Shown here one piece after another: positions 1-5,118 of a stretch of DNA of 8,682 nucleotides. The first letter of the stretch is position 1. Every line of letters starts with the position of its first letter. Where the stretch lies: NCBI GenBank assembly GCA_029884515.1, contig JAOUHR010000058.1, forward strand, positions 1 to 8,682, given 5' to 3'. The notes beneath the pieces were generated by a model, which worked only from the letters and a program-made list of their open reading frames with translations, ran no database searches and was not told where the DNA came from. This DNA is from Gemmatimonadota bacterium (lineage in GTDB: Bacteria; Gemmatimonadota; Gemmatimonadetes; Gemmatimonadales; Gemmatimonadaceae). Both the position numbers and the translations under genes were made by a program.

Positions 1-59
1 CCCGACGCTGCGCGGCGCGCGGGCGGCGGCCGCCGAGCCTGATCCAGGGCGCGACGTGA
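1..59 (+). other. Possible 3' end of an upstream gene cut by the window edge
   Basis: Two plus-strand frames are open from the left edge. One ends at TGA 40-42, leaving 13 nt before the next start, with a CCAGGG purine-containing stretch at 45-50. The other ends at TGA 57-59 and overlaps the GTG start of the methyltransferase as GTGA, an arrangement typical of translational coupling. Too little sequence is present to choose a frame or name the product. Either way the methyltransferase probably belongs to an operon entering from the left. Confidence 0.3.
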
Positions 60-931
60 GTGCCACGTCCGCGCTCTACGACTTCGGCGCCGCCTCGTGC
101 CGCGCCCTTCCGCCCTTCCGCGGCAAGGGTCGCCTCGCCCTCGCCCTGCACCGGCGCCTGCAGGGTGCCGCCCTCGCGCGCGGCGCCCTGCGCGAGGTCA
201 CCATGTGCGACGGCAGCCGCGCCCGCTGGGACCTGCGCGATGAGGCCGAGGCGCTCGCCTGCTGGCTCGGCGAGGCCGACGACGACGTGCGCAACGCCCT
301 GCTCGAGCGTGTGCGGCCCGACGCGGTGGTCCTCGACGTGGGCGCCAACGTCGGCTGGTGGACCGTGCCCCTGGCGCGCCGCGTCGGCCCCCTCGGCGGG
401 CGCGTGGTGGCCTTCGAGCCCGTCCCGGACAACCGGGCCCGCCTCGAGTGGGCGATCGCGGCCAACGGGGTGCAGGGCCACGTGGAGGTGGTGCCGGTCG
501 CCCTGGGCGAGCAGCCGGGCGAGCTCGGCATGTGGCTCAAGTCCGCCGAGACCGGTGCGGAGAGCGGTACCGCCGCGCTGGTCACCGGCGAGGGCGCCGC
601 ACACCTCCGTGTCCCGGTGACGACCCTCGATGCGTGGGGCGACGCGCACGCGCTTCCGCGCTGCGACCTGATGAAGCTCGACATCGAGGGCGCCGAACTC
701 TTGATGCTGCGGGGCGCCGGACGATTCATCGCGAAGCACCGCCCGCTCATCTTCGGCGAGTTCGAGGCCTACTGGCTCACGACGTTCGGCGCGTCATTCC
801 TCGACGTCGCCGCGTGGGCCGAGCGGATGCGGTACCGGATGCTCCAGTGGGATCCGCGCCGCCGACGCTTCCACCCGCTCCCCGCTGTGGCCATAGGTGT
901 GCAGGATGTGCTGCTGGAGCCGCAGATGTGA
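56..931 (+). CDS. FkbM-family SAM-dependent methyltransferase
   Basis: This 291-aa protein is a class I methyltransferase of the FkbM type. The family O-methylates sugars, polyketides or other small acceptors using S-adenosylmethionine. Motif I for SAM binding is at residues 93-103 (LDVGANVGWWT). The acidic residue ending strand 2 lies in AFEPVPDNRARL (119-130), and the family signature LMKLDIEGAE is at 205-214, followed by RPLIFGEFE (229-237). Residues 1-55 are an Arg/Ala-rich lead-in without a clear domain. There is no signal peptide or membrane segment, so it should be cytoplasmic. GTG at 56 is the chosen start: it sits 5 nt after CCAGGG and may overlap an upstream stop. Such genes commonly sit in glycosyltransferase or surface-polysaccharide clusters, so a sugar-modifying role is likely, but the substrate cannot be read from sequence. 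GC content is among the highest in the window. Confidence 0.88.
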   Translation: MSATSALYDFGAASCRALPPFRGKGRLALALHRRLQGAALARGALREVTMCDGSRARWDLRDEAEALACWLGEADDDVRNALLERVRPDAVVLDVGANVGWWTVPLARRVGPLGGRVVAFEPVPDNRARLEWAIAANGVQGHVEVVPVALGEQPGELGMWLKSAETGAESGTAALVTGEGAAHLRVPVTTLDAWGDAHALPRCDLMKLDIEGAELLMLRGAGRFIAKHRPLIFGEFEAYWLTTFGASFLDVAAWAERMRYRMLQWDPRRRRFHPLPAVAIGVQDVLLEPQM

Positions 932-972
932 GAGGGGAGATGGGGGGTGTGTGCAACGCCCTCCGCCAAGCG

Positions 973-1002
973 GAGAGGGCCGCCCGAACGGGCGGCCCTC
1001 TC
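973..1002. terminator. Perfect 14-bp hairpin between convergent genes (bidirectional terminator candidate)
   Basis: Bases 973-986 (GAGAGGGCCGCCCG) are exactly repeated in inverse at 989-1002 with AA between them; sterically this is a 13-bp stem with a GAAC loop. It lies 41 nt after the methyltransferase stop and 18 nt after the rho stop on the other strand, so it can end both transcripts. Neither strand has a U-tract after the stem, so it is not a canonical intrinsic terminator. It may work as a 3'-end-stabilising stem, or together with Rho or other factors. Confidence 0.7.
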
Positions 1003-1020
1003 ACCCTTCACACCCGCGGA

Positions 1021-2562
1021 TCAGAGTCCCGCGAGCAGCGCATCGTTCGACGTCGTTCCCGCGATCCGCTTGATCAGCCACTCCATCGCCGACTGCGGCG
1101 GCATCTGCTGCAGCCCGCGCCGGAGCGTATAGATCGCATCGATCTGCTCAGCCTTGTAGAGCTTCTCCTCGCGGCGCGTGCCGGAGGTCGCGATGTCGAA
1201 GGCGGGGAAGATCCGCTTCTCGGCGAGCGAGCGGTCGAGCTTGATCTCGCAGTTGCCGGTGCCCTTGAACTCCTCGAAGATCACGTCGTCCATCCGTGAG
1301 CCCGTCTCGACGAGCGCGGTGGCGATGATCGTGAGCGATCCACCGCCGTTCTCCGGCAGGATCGAGCGGGCGGAGCCGAAGAAGGCCTTCGGTCGCGCCA
1401 TCGCCGAGGTGTCGAGGCCGCCCGAGAGGGTGCGTCCCGTCCCGCGCTCGGCCGTGTTGAACGCCCGCGCCATGCGCGTGAGCGAGTCGAGCACGATCAC
1501 CACGTCCTTCCCCTGCTCCACGAGTCGGCGGGCGCGCTCGAGGACCATCTCCACCACCTCGACGTGCCGCTTGGCCGGCTGGTCGAAGCTCGATGCCACG
1601 ACCTCACCAACGCCCCACGAGATTGCCTCGCTCACTTCCTCTGGACGCTCGTCCACGAGCAGGATGAGGAGGGTCGCCTCGGGGTGGTTGATCGCGATGC
1701 CCTCGGTGATCGCCTGCATGAGCATCGTCTTGCCGGCGCGTGCGGGGGCCACGATGAGCGCGCGCTGGCCGTAGCCGATCGGCGCGATCAGGTCGATCGC
1801 GCGACGCGTCAGTTCCGGGCCGCCCTTCGCCGACGCTCCCGTCTCGAGCGTGAGTCGCCGTTCCGGGTAGGACGCGGTGAGCGTCTGGAAGTCGGGGCGC
1901 CGCAGGTTGGGGTCGGGCGCCGCGTCGTTGATCGTCACGATCTCGGCCACGGCGGTCCGTCCACGCTGGTCGCGGCCCGTCCGGCCGACGATCGCGTCCC
2001 CGCGTCGCAGCCCGAACTCCTTGATGAGCTGCGGCGAGACCCAGGCGTCGTCCTGGTCATTCAGGTAGCTGAACTCGGGGCGCCGGATGAAACCGGCGTC
2101 CCGGGCGGGGTCGAACCAGCCACTCGTCTCGCCATCGACCACTGCGATGACCGGCGGACTCTGGTCGCGTGGCTCGCCCCGGTTCCCGCGGTTGTCGTTG
2201 CGATTCTCGCCGCGGTTGTCCCCGCCGCGCCCTCGCCCGCGCTGGCGTCGGCCACGCCGGCCACGGCCGTTCCGCTCGGGGCGGTCACCTCGGTTGTTGC
2301 GGTCGCCGCGATCGTTCGGGCCGCGGTCGCCCTGCGCCTGCTCGCGCGACGCGCCGTTGTCGCTGCGCGTGGCGGCATCGTCGACGGACGCGTCCTCACC
2401 GCCGCCGGAGTCGTGTGCGGAAGGGGCCGAATCGGTCATGGGTGGTTCGGGAGAGTCCGAGGCGTCACGATACGGATCGGCTTCGGAGGATGCGTCCGGT
2501 GCGGTCTCGCCGCGCGGGCGCGCACCACGCCCACGACGGGGCGGACGACGGCTTTCTGTCAT
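1021..2562 (-). CDS. rho: Transcription termination factor Rho with long RG-rich N-terminal region
   Basis: This is the hexameric RNA-dependent ATPase/helicase that ends transcription; 513 aa against about 420 in E. coli. Residues 1-130 are low-complexity, with an acidic/Ser/Pro part (20-70) and then an Arg-Gly-Asn-Asp-rich part (80-130). The cold-shock-like RNA-binding domain spans about 137-212: GFIR (157-160) and W174 match E. coli F64 and Y80. The ATPase core has Walker A PARAGKT (273-279), DERPEE (304-309), Walker B VIVLD (355-359), the Q-loop region GGLDTSAMARPK (381-392), the R-loop around EEFKGTGN (430-437) and the arginine finger SGTR (460-463). The helical Rho_N domain is not recognisable. 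The frame stays open to an ATG at 2805, but ATG 2562 is preferred because the extra 81 codons are unlike Rho and cross leader hairpins. ATG 2439 (residue 42) is an alternative; no start has a good Shine-Dalgarno. It is convergent with the methyltransferase and monocistronic. Confidence 0.97.
   Translation of the reverse strand: MTESRRPPRRGRGARPRGETAPDASSEADPYRDASDSPEPPMTDSAPSAHDSGGGEDASVDDAATRSDNGASREQAQGDRGPNDRGDRNNRGDRPERNGRGRRGRRQRGRGRGGDNRGENRNDNRGNRGEPRDQSPPVIAVVDGETSGWFDPARDAGFIRRPEFSYLNDQDDAWVSPQLIKEFGLRRGDAIVGRTGRDQRGRTAVAEIVTINDAAPDPNLRRPDFQTLTASYPERRLTLETGASAKGGPELTRRAIDLIAPIGYGQRALIVAPARAGKTMLMQAITEGIAINHPEATLLILLVDERPEEVSEAISWGVGEVVASSFDQPAKRHVEVVEMVLERARRLVEQGKDVVIVLDSLTRMARAFNTAERGTGRTLSGGLDTSAMARPKAFFGSARSILPENGGGSLTIIATALVETGSRMDDVIFEEFKGTGNCEIKLDRSLAEKRIFPAFDIATSGTRREEKLYKAEQIDAIYTLRRGLQQMPPQSAMEWLIKRIAGTTSNDALLAGL
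2171..2330 (-). repeat. Low-complexity Arg/Gly/Asn/Asp coding tract inside rho
   Basis: This tract encodes about residues 78-130 of Rho, built of short degenerate units such as DRGD, NRGD, GRGR and NRGN. The DNA repeat is degenerate (CGN and GGN codons) rather than a clean tandem array, so it is a protein-level repeat. RG/RGD-rich disordered tracts are generally associated with non-specific RNA binding. No folded domain is visible in it. Confidence 0.7.
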
Positions 2563-2653
2563 GCAAACGGGTGTGGGACCACGAGGGTCGTAGCGGATGC
2601 GGGGACCGCATTCCAGCGATGTGCGAAGAGCGCCCGGACGTATCCAACCGAGT

Positions 2654-2695
2654 CCCGGCCACTGGCCGGGAAGCGCCGCGCACACGGGCGCGGCG
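2654..2695 (-). promoter_or_regulatory. Two tandem hairpins in the rho 5' leader
   Basis: CCCGGCC (2654-2660), ACT, GGCCGGG (2664-2670) forms a perfect 7-bp stem. Three bases away, CGCCGCG (2674-2680) and CGCGGCG (2689-2695) form a second perfect 7-bp stem with an 8-nt loop. On the rho transcript they would lie about 90-135 nt upstream of the start codon. No U-tract follows either stem. Rho autoregulates through its leader in E. coli; a similar attenuation role here is inference. Confidence 0.4.
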
Positions 2696-2762
2696 GGGGA
2701 GCATCTGGGAGCGTCGCCGTTCGGGTGGGCAAAGGCCTCACCGTGACGAGCGGCTGCCACTG

Positions 2763-2791
2763 AGTATGCTCGATCCCGGGGCCCCGCGCAA
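2763..2791 (-). promoter_or_regulatory. Candidate rho promoter (-35 TTGCGC, 17 bp, -10 CATACT)
   Basis: Read on the minus strand, TTGCGC (2791-2786) is followed after exactly 17 nt by CATACT (2768-2763). These match the sigma-70 consensus at 3/6 and 4/6 positions. Transcription would start near 2756, giving a leader of about 190 nt before ATG 2562. The elements are weak and GC-rich DNA gives chance matches; the spacing is the best support. Confidence 0.35.
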
Positions 2792-2971
2792 CCCTCCCGG
2801 CGCACGCGTCGGCGGAATCCCGCCAGGACGCCAACGGTGGGATCCCGTCGCGCCCGATGGCGATCACCCGGTGGCAGAGGCGGATCGTCCGCCGCAGCCC
2901 GTCGTCGTCGGCGGTGTCCTGCGACGGGACGCCGGCCGACGAGGTGCCCTCGAGGCGAGAACCGCCCCGAT

Positions 2972-2977
2972 TAGGTT
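2972..2977 (+). promoter_or_regulatory. TANNNT -10 box for a possible leaderless transcript
   Basis: TAGGTT ends exactly 6 nt before the ATG at 2984, so transcription would begin at or next to the A of the start codon. No Shine-Dalgarno-like sequence precedes this ATG, which fits leaderless translation as seen in many high-GC bacteria. No convincing -35 element is visible. Confidence 0.4.
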
Positions 2978-2983
2978 TCCCGC

Positions 2984-3592
2984 ATGGCCAGTCCAGCGAA
3001 GCAACCGGGCACGAAGGCGGCGCGGACGGTCGCCGCGGCCGTGAAGGACTACCGGCTGGATGCCGATGTCGCCAAGCTGCTCGCGCGCCTCGACGCCATC
3101 TGCGTCGAGACCGACGACACCGGCGCACTCGTTGCCGCCGTGGAACCCTTCCGCGAGATGCATGAGGTCGCCGGTCCCGTGTACGAGCGCGTCGTGGAAC
3201 GCGAGCCGGAGAATGCCGCCGCCCTCGTCGCACTCGCCAACGCCTACTGGCTCACTGGCCGTGGGCCGGACGTGGTGGGTGGACTCGCGTCCCGCGCTCT
3301 CGCCGCCGACCCTTCCAACCGCGCCGCCTGGCACCTCTGGGCTCTCACCGAAGCCTCGCCTCGCGGCCGGATGACGCGTTGGCACCAGGTGACCACGCGC
3401 TTCCCCGCCGACAAGCTCGCCCACGCCGCCCTCGCCGACAACGCGACCAGCGTCGCCAGTGCCGAGAACGACCCCGTGGCCCTCAAGCTCGCGATGGGGA
3501 CCTACGAGATGCTGCTCGCCGAAGCGACCACGGATCAGGAGCGTGTGGCGCTCTCGAGTTCGCTGGGGACGTTGCGGAAATGGAAGTTCTAG
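2984..3592 (+). CDS. Small TPR-like helical repeat protein, function unknown
   Basis: This 202-aa protein has no recognised catalytic motif. Residues 1-25 are basic and Ala-rich. From about 25 on it is helical, with a TPR-like unit at about 64-93 (PVYERVVEREPENAAALVAL, then NAYWLTGR), a second at about 98-125 (ALAADPSNRAAWHLWALTEA) and a weaker third at about 165-195. The pattern of small residues and the Pro-Asn/Ser boundary are typical of tetratricopeptide repeats, which mediate protein-protein contacts. No signal peptide or membrane segment is visible, so it is probably cytoplasmic. It is divergent from rho and convergent with the response regulator at 3600, with only 7 nt between the two stop codons. 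It has no ribosome-binding site, and a -10 box lies 6 nt before the ATG, so it may be leaderless. Function is not assignable. Confidence 0.85.
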   Translation: MASPAKQPGTKAARTVAAAVKDYRLDADVAKLLARLDAICVETDDTGALVAAVEPFREMHEVAGPVYERVVEREPENAAALVALANAYWLTGRGPDVVGGLASRALAADPSNRAAWHLWALTEASPRGRMTRWHQVTTRFPADKLAHAALADNATSVASAENDPVALKLAMGTYEMLLAEATTDQERVALSSSLGTLRKWKF

Positions 3593-3599
3593 GCGCGCC

Positions 3600-4007
3600 C
3601 TAGCAGGCGAGGTCGACCCGGTTCGACGGCAGGGGTGCCATCGTGAGGAGGAACTGCAGCAACACTTCGCCGCGGAACGGCTTGTGGAGCAGCTCGCATC
3701 CCGTCTGCCGGATCAACTGCTCGGCCTGCTCGGTGATGTCGCCGGTGACGAAGAGCGTGTGGTCGGTGAGCCAAGGCTGTCGTGCGCACGCGAGGTAGTA
3801 GAGCGCGTCGCCGCGCATCTCGGGCATCCGCAAGTCGAGCACGAGCGCGTCGAAGCGCTCGTCGAGCAGGAGTTCCGCTTCGCGTGCGCTCCCGGCCACC
3901 CGCACCCGGTATCCCGCCCGAGAGAGGACCGCCGCGAGCGCTTTCGCGACCGCGGCGTCGTCGTCCACGAGCAGGACGCGGGGCCCCGTTGGCTCAGTGG
4001 CGGGCAT
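3600..4007 (-). CDS. Single-domain response regulator (receiver only)
   Basis: This 135-aa protein is a stand-alone CheY/Spo0F-like receiver. The acidic cluster DDD is at 15-17. The phosphoacceptor is D58 in LVLDLRMPEM (55-64), followed by the conserved Thr at 88 (FVTGD) and Lys at 109 (HKPF). All residues needed for phosphorylation are present, so it should accept phosphate from a histidine kinase. There is no output domain, so it must act through a partner or in a phosphorelay; no kinase gene is in the window. Its ATG (4007) lies inside the 3' end of the AraC-type regulator gene, overlapping by 14 nt, so the two are probably co-transcribed and translationally coupled. A GGTGG stretch directly abuts the ATG, too close for an ordinary Shine-Dalgarno. 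The C-terminus runs about 15 residues past the final receiver helix. Confidence 0.92.
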   Translation of the reverse strand: MPATEPTGPRVLLVDDDAAVAKALAAVLSRAGYRVRVAGSAREAELLLDERFDALVLDLRMPEMRGDALYYLACARQPWLTDHTLFVTGDITEQAEQLIRQTGCELLHKPFRGEVLLQFLLTMAPLPSNRVDLAC

Positions 4008-4806
4008 CCACCGGCATGATCGGGGGGGGCTCGCCCGACATCAGCTTCTGGGCGAGCAGCGCGACGAAGTCATCGGGGATGAGGCGGTCCCGCGCGCGCG
4101 CGGTGGTCATCCCGCACGCCCAGCGCATCGTCTTCGTGAGGTGGTGGGGACTGGAGAAGCGCAGGTGCGCCGCCACGTCCTCGATGGAATAGTCCGACTC
4201 GCGCAGGAAGGCGTAGGCCCGCAGCACGCGTGCGCCCGCGATGAGTTCGCGCGGGGAGGCCAGCGCGGCGCGCTCGCACTCCCGATAGATCGTGCGGCGC
4301 GAAACACGTGCGGCGGCCGCGAGGTCGGGGACGCCCTGGAAGGCCGCCGGAGTGTGGATCACTTGCTCGATCGCACGCGTGACGTCCGCGGGGAGCGAGC
4401 GGAACCGGGGCCGCAGGCGGCTCAGCAGCTTCTGCGCGAGCGCGACGCCGGGCTGGCGTTCGAGTACGCGACGCAGGTGGCGTGGATCGTCGTCCACGCC
4501 GTAGAGCACGACCTGCTCCATCCCGTCTCGGCCGAGTTCGATCAGGGGGCGCAGCGTCTGCGCGGCGAGGATCGAGTACACCACGAACGGAACGGACCGG
4601 TACTGCTCGCGCAGCGCGAGGATGCCGTCGGTCCTCGGCTCAGGGGATCCGAAGTGCGGATCCACGACCAGCACGTCCACCGGCTGCCGGCGAATGATGC
4701 TGTCGGCGTGCTCCCAGTCGAGCGCGACGTGCAACCGATGCGTCTCTCCGACCGCGCCTCGGAGGCGAGTCAACTTCTGCGGTTCGACGCAGGCGGCGAC
4801 AATCAT
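3994..4806 (-). CDS. AraC-type transcriptional regulator with receiver-like N-terminus
   Basis: This 270-aa protein has two parts. Residues 1-115 resemble a degenerate receiver: MIVAACVEP replaces the acidic pocket strand, D49 (VLVVDPHFG) stands at the phosphoacceptor position, and FVVYS (74-78) fits strand 4. With the Asp pair missing and no clear strand-5 Lys, phosphorylation is doubtful. Residues about 155-245 carry two helix-turn-helix motifs of the AraC/XylS kind: LAAAARVSRRTIYRECERA (162-180) and SIEDVAAHLRFSSPHHLTKT (207-226). Residues 116-154 form a helical linker. It should be a cytoplasmic DNA-binding protein. It is divergent from the small lipoprotein gene, and candidate operators lie between them. 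The gene ends in a C8 run (4022-4029) just before its overlap with the response regulator. The only ATG in this frame is 4806; no good Shine-Dalgarno precedes it. Target genes are unknown; self-control and control of the lipoprotein are plausible. Confidence 0.87.
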   Translation of the reverse strand: MIVAACVEPQKLTRLRGAVGETHRLHVALDWEHADSIIRRQPVDVLVVDPHFGSPEPRTDGILALREQYRSVPFVVYSILAAQTLRPLIELGRDGMEQVVLYGVDDDPRHLRRVLERQPGVALAQKLLSRLRPRFRSLPADVTRAIEQVIHTPAAFQGVPDLAAAARVSRRTIYRECERAALASPRELIAGARVLRAYAFLRESDYSIEDVAAHLRFSSPHHLTKTMRWACGMTTARARDRLIPDDFVALLAQKLMSGEPPPIMPVDARH

Positions 4807-4828
4807 TGCTGTGCACTCGGGCTGAATG

Positions 4829-4842
4829 AAAATACGACGTAT
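4829..4842 (-). promoter_or_regulatory. Candidate -10 box (TATTTT) overlapped by palindrome ATACG-A-CGTAT
   Basis: On the minus strand TATTTT lies at 4834-4829, about 23 nt before the regulator ATG; the matching -35 region is poor. The perfect inverted repeat ATACG-A-CGTAT at 4832-4842 overlaps the upstream half of the box. A protein bound there would block the promoter, as expected of autorepression. The box is weak and the dyad is short. Confidence 0.3.
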
Positions 4843-4861
4843 GACACAAAGTAACGATTTA

Positions 4862-4890
4862 TTGGCACAAGAAAGCTCTTATTGCATATT
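4862..4890 (+). promoter_or_regulatory. Sigma-70-like promoter for the small lipoprotein gene
   Basis: TTGGCA (4862-4867) matches TTGACA at 5/6 positions. It is followed after exactly 17 nt by CATATT (4885-4890), which matches TATAAT at 4/6. Transcription would start near 4897, giving a 5' leader of about 55 nt. It lies in the most AT-rich stretch of the spacer and is the best promoter match noticed here. Confidence 0.5.
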
Positions 4891-4917
4891 CCGTGGTGCC
4901 TAGATTGGAGACACCTT

Positions 4918-4931
4918 GAAGCTGCAGCTTC
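4918..4931. promoter_or_regulatory. Perfect 14-bp palindrome, candidate operator
   Basis: GAAGCTGCAGCTTC is its own reverse complement. It lies just downstream of the predicted transcription start of the lipoprotein gene and 20 nt before its ATG, a position suited to a repressor roadblock or a dimeric activator site. Just upstream is a second imperfect dyad, GGTGCCT (4895-4901) with AGACACC (4909-4915), pairing 6 of 7. The binding protein is unknown; the adjacent AraC-type regulator is the first candidate. Confidence 0.4.
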
Positions 4932-4939
4932 CCACTTCT

Positions 4940-4943
4940 GGAG
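4940..4943 (+). promoter_or_regulatory. Shine-Dalgarno GGAG for the small lipoprotein
   Basis: GGAG lies 8 nt before the ATG at 4952. It supports the reality and the start of a 40-codon gene that could otherwise be dismissed as too short. Confidence 0.6.
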
Positions 4944-4951
4944 TCCGACTC

Positions 4952-5074
4952 ATGCGCGCCTTCCGCCTCGTCTTCGTGCTCGCCCTCGCTGCTGCCGCCC
5001 TTTCGTCCGTCGCCTGCACCAACCCGATGGGTCCGAAGCCGGCTGGTGACACCGTGGCCAGCTCGAGCATCTAG
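4952..5074 (+). CDS. 40-residue predicted lipoprotein, function unknown
   Basis: The product has a textbook export signal: MRAFR (1-5) is positively charged, residues 6-17 are an unbroken hydrophobic run, and SSVAC (18-22) resembles a lipobox with Cys22 as the lipidation site. The -3 position is Ser rather than the usual Leu, which weakens the lipobox. The mature part is only 19 residues, begins CTNPMGPKP and ends in a Ser-rich tail, so it is too small for an enzyme. It would be a lipid-anchored surface or periplasmic peptide, or the source of a released signal peptide. Support comes from the Shine-Dalgarno, the promoter-like pair upstream and a hairpin 13 nt after the stop. It is divergent from the AraC-type regulator and convergent with the large TPR gene. 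Role is not assignable; an alternative is a toxin-like or entericidin-like small lipoprotein. Confidence 0.68.
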   Translation: MRAFRLVFVLALAAAALSSVACTNPMGPKPAGDTVASSSI

Positions 5075-5087
5075 CCGACGGGAGGCC

Positions 5088-5118
5088 CGGGCGCCGCTCT
5101 CCTACGCCGCGGCGCCCG
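5088..5118. terminator. 10-bp hairpin between the lipoprotein and TPR genes
   Basis: CGGGCGCCGC (5088-5097) and GCGGCGCCCG (5109-5118) are perfect inverse repeats with an 11-nt loop. The stem begins 13 nt after the lipoprotein stop and overlaps the last codons and stop of the convergent TPR gene (stop at 5102-5104). There is no U-tract on the plus strand. It is probably the lipoprotein transcript end; its symmetry lets it also act at the TPR 3' end. Confidence 0.5.

Larger units (their letters stand above)
2563..2983. promoter_or_regulatory. 421-bp divergent spacer: rho leader and upstream region of the 2984 gene
   Basis: No frame across this stretch looks like a protein. Open frames here are short or run through rho antisense, and are rich in Arg and Pro as expected of GC-rich shadow frames. 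It contains a promoter-like pair for rho (2763-2791), two tandem hairpins in what would be the rho 5' leader (2654-2695), and a TANNNT box just before the plus-strand gene at 2984. I see nothing else in about 2792-2970. Confidence 0.55.
4807..4951. promoter_or_regulatory. AT-rich divergent control region between regulator and lipoprotein genes
   Basis: This 145-bp spacer separates the two divergent starts at 4806 (-) and 4952 (+). Bases 4821-4890 are about one-third GC by hand count, a sharp dip from the surrounding GC-rich DNA. It holds a sigma-70-like promoter facing the lipoprotein, a weaker -10-like box facing the regulator, a 5-1-5 palindrome and a 14-bp perfect palindrome. This is the strongest regulatory region in the window by composition and symmetry. 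Confidence 0.7.

Noticed and set aside
358..1299. Plus-strand 313-codon frame over the methyltransferase, the hairpin and the rho 3' end
   Set aside because: Arg/Gly/Pro-dominated, spans a terminator-like hairpin and conflicts with two well-supported genes.
1564..2763. Plus-strand 399-codon open frame antisense to rho
   Set aside because: It overlaps the unmistakable rho gene along its whole useful length, is Val/Ala/Arg-biased with no domain, and is what GC-rich DNA produces opposite a real gene.
2563..2805. 81-codon N-terminal extension of rho to ATG 2805
   Set aside because: The added residues are Cys/Pro/Arg-rich and unlike any Rho, and the region contains hairpins and a promoter-like pair.
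2864..3424. Minus-strand 186-codon frame opposite the small TPR-like gene
   Set aside because: Gly/Arg-rich with no domain; the plus-strand frame has TPR spacing and a promoter-like box.
3589..3603. Dyad CTAGG-CGCGC-CCTAG between convergent stops
   Set aside because: Only 5 bp and largely produced by two TAG stop codons facing each other; not a credible terminator.
3997..4854. Plus-strand 285-codon frame antisense to the AraC-type regulator
   Set aside because: Shadow of a gene with recognisable helix-turn-helix motifs; it also crosses the AT-rich control region.
4862..4878. Sigma-54-like -24/-12 element (TTGGCAC ... AGC) before the lipoprotein
   Set aside because: The GG-to-GC spacing is one base short and the -12 TTGC is absent; the sigma-70 reading fits better.
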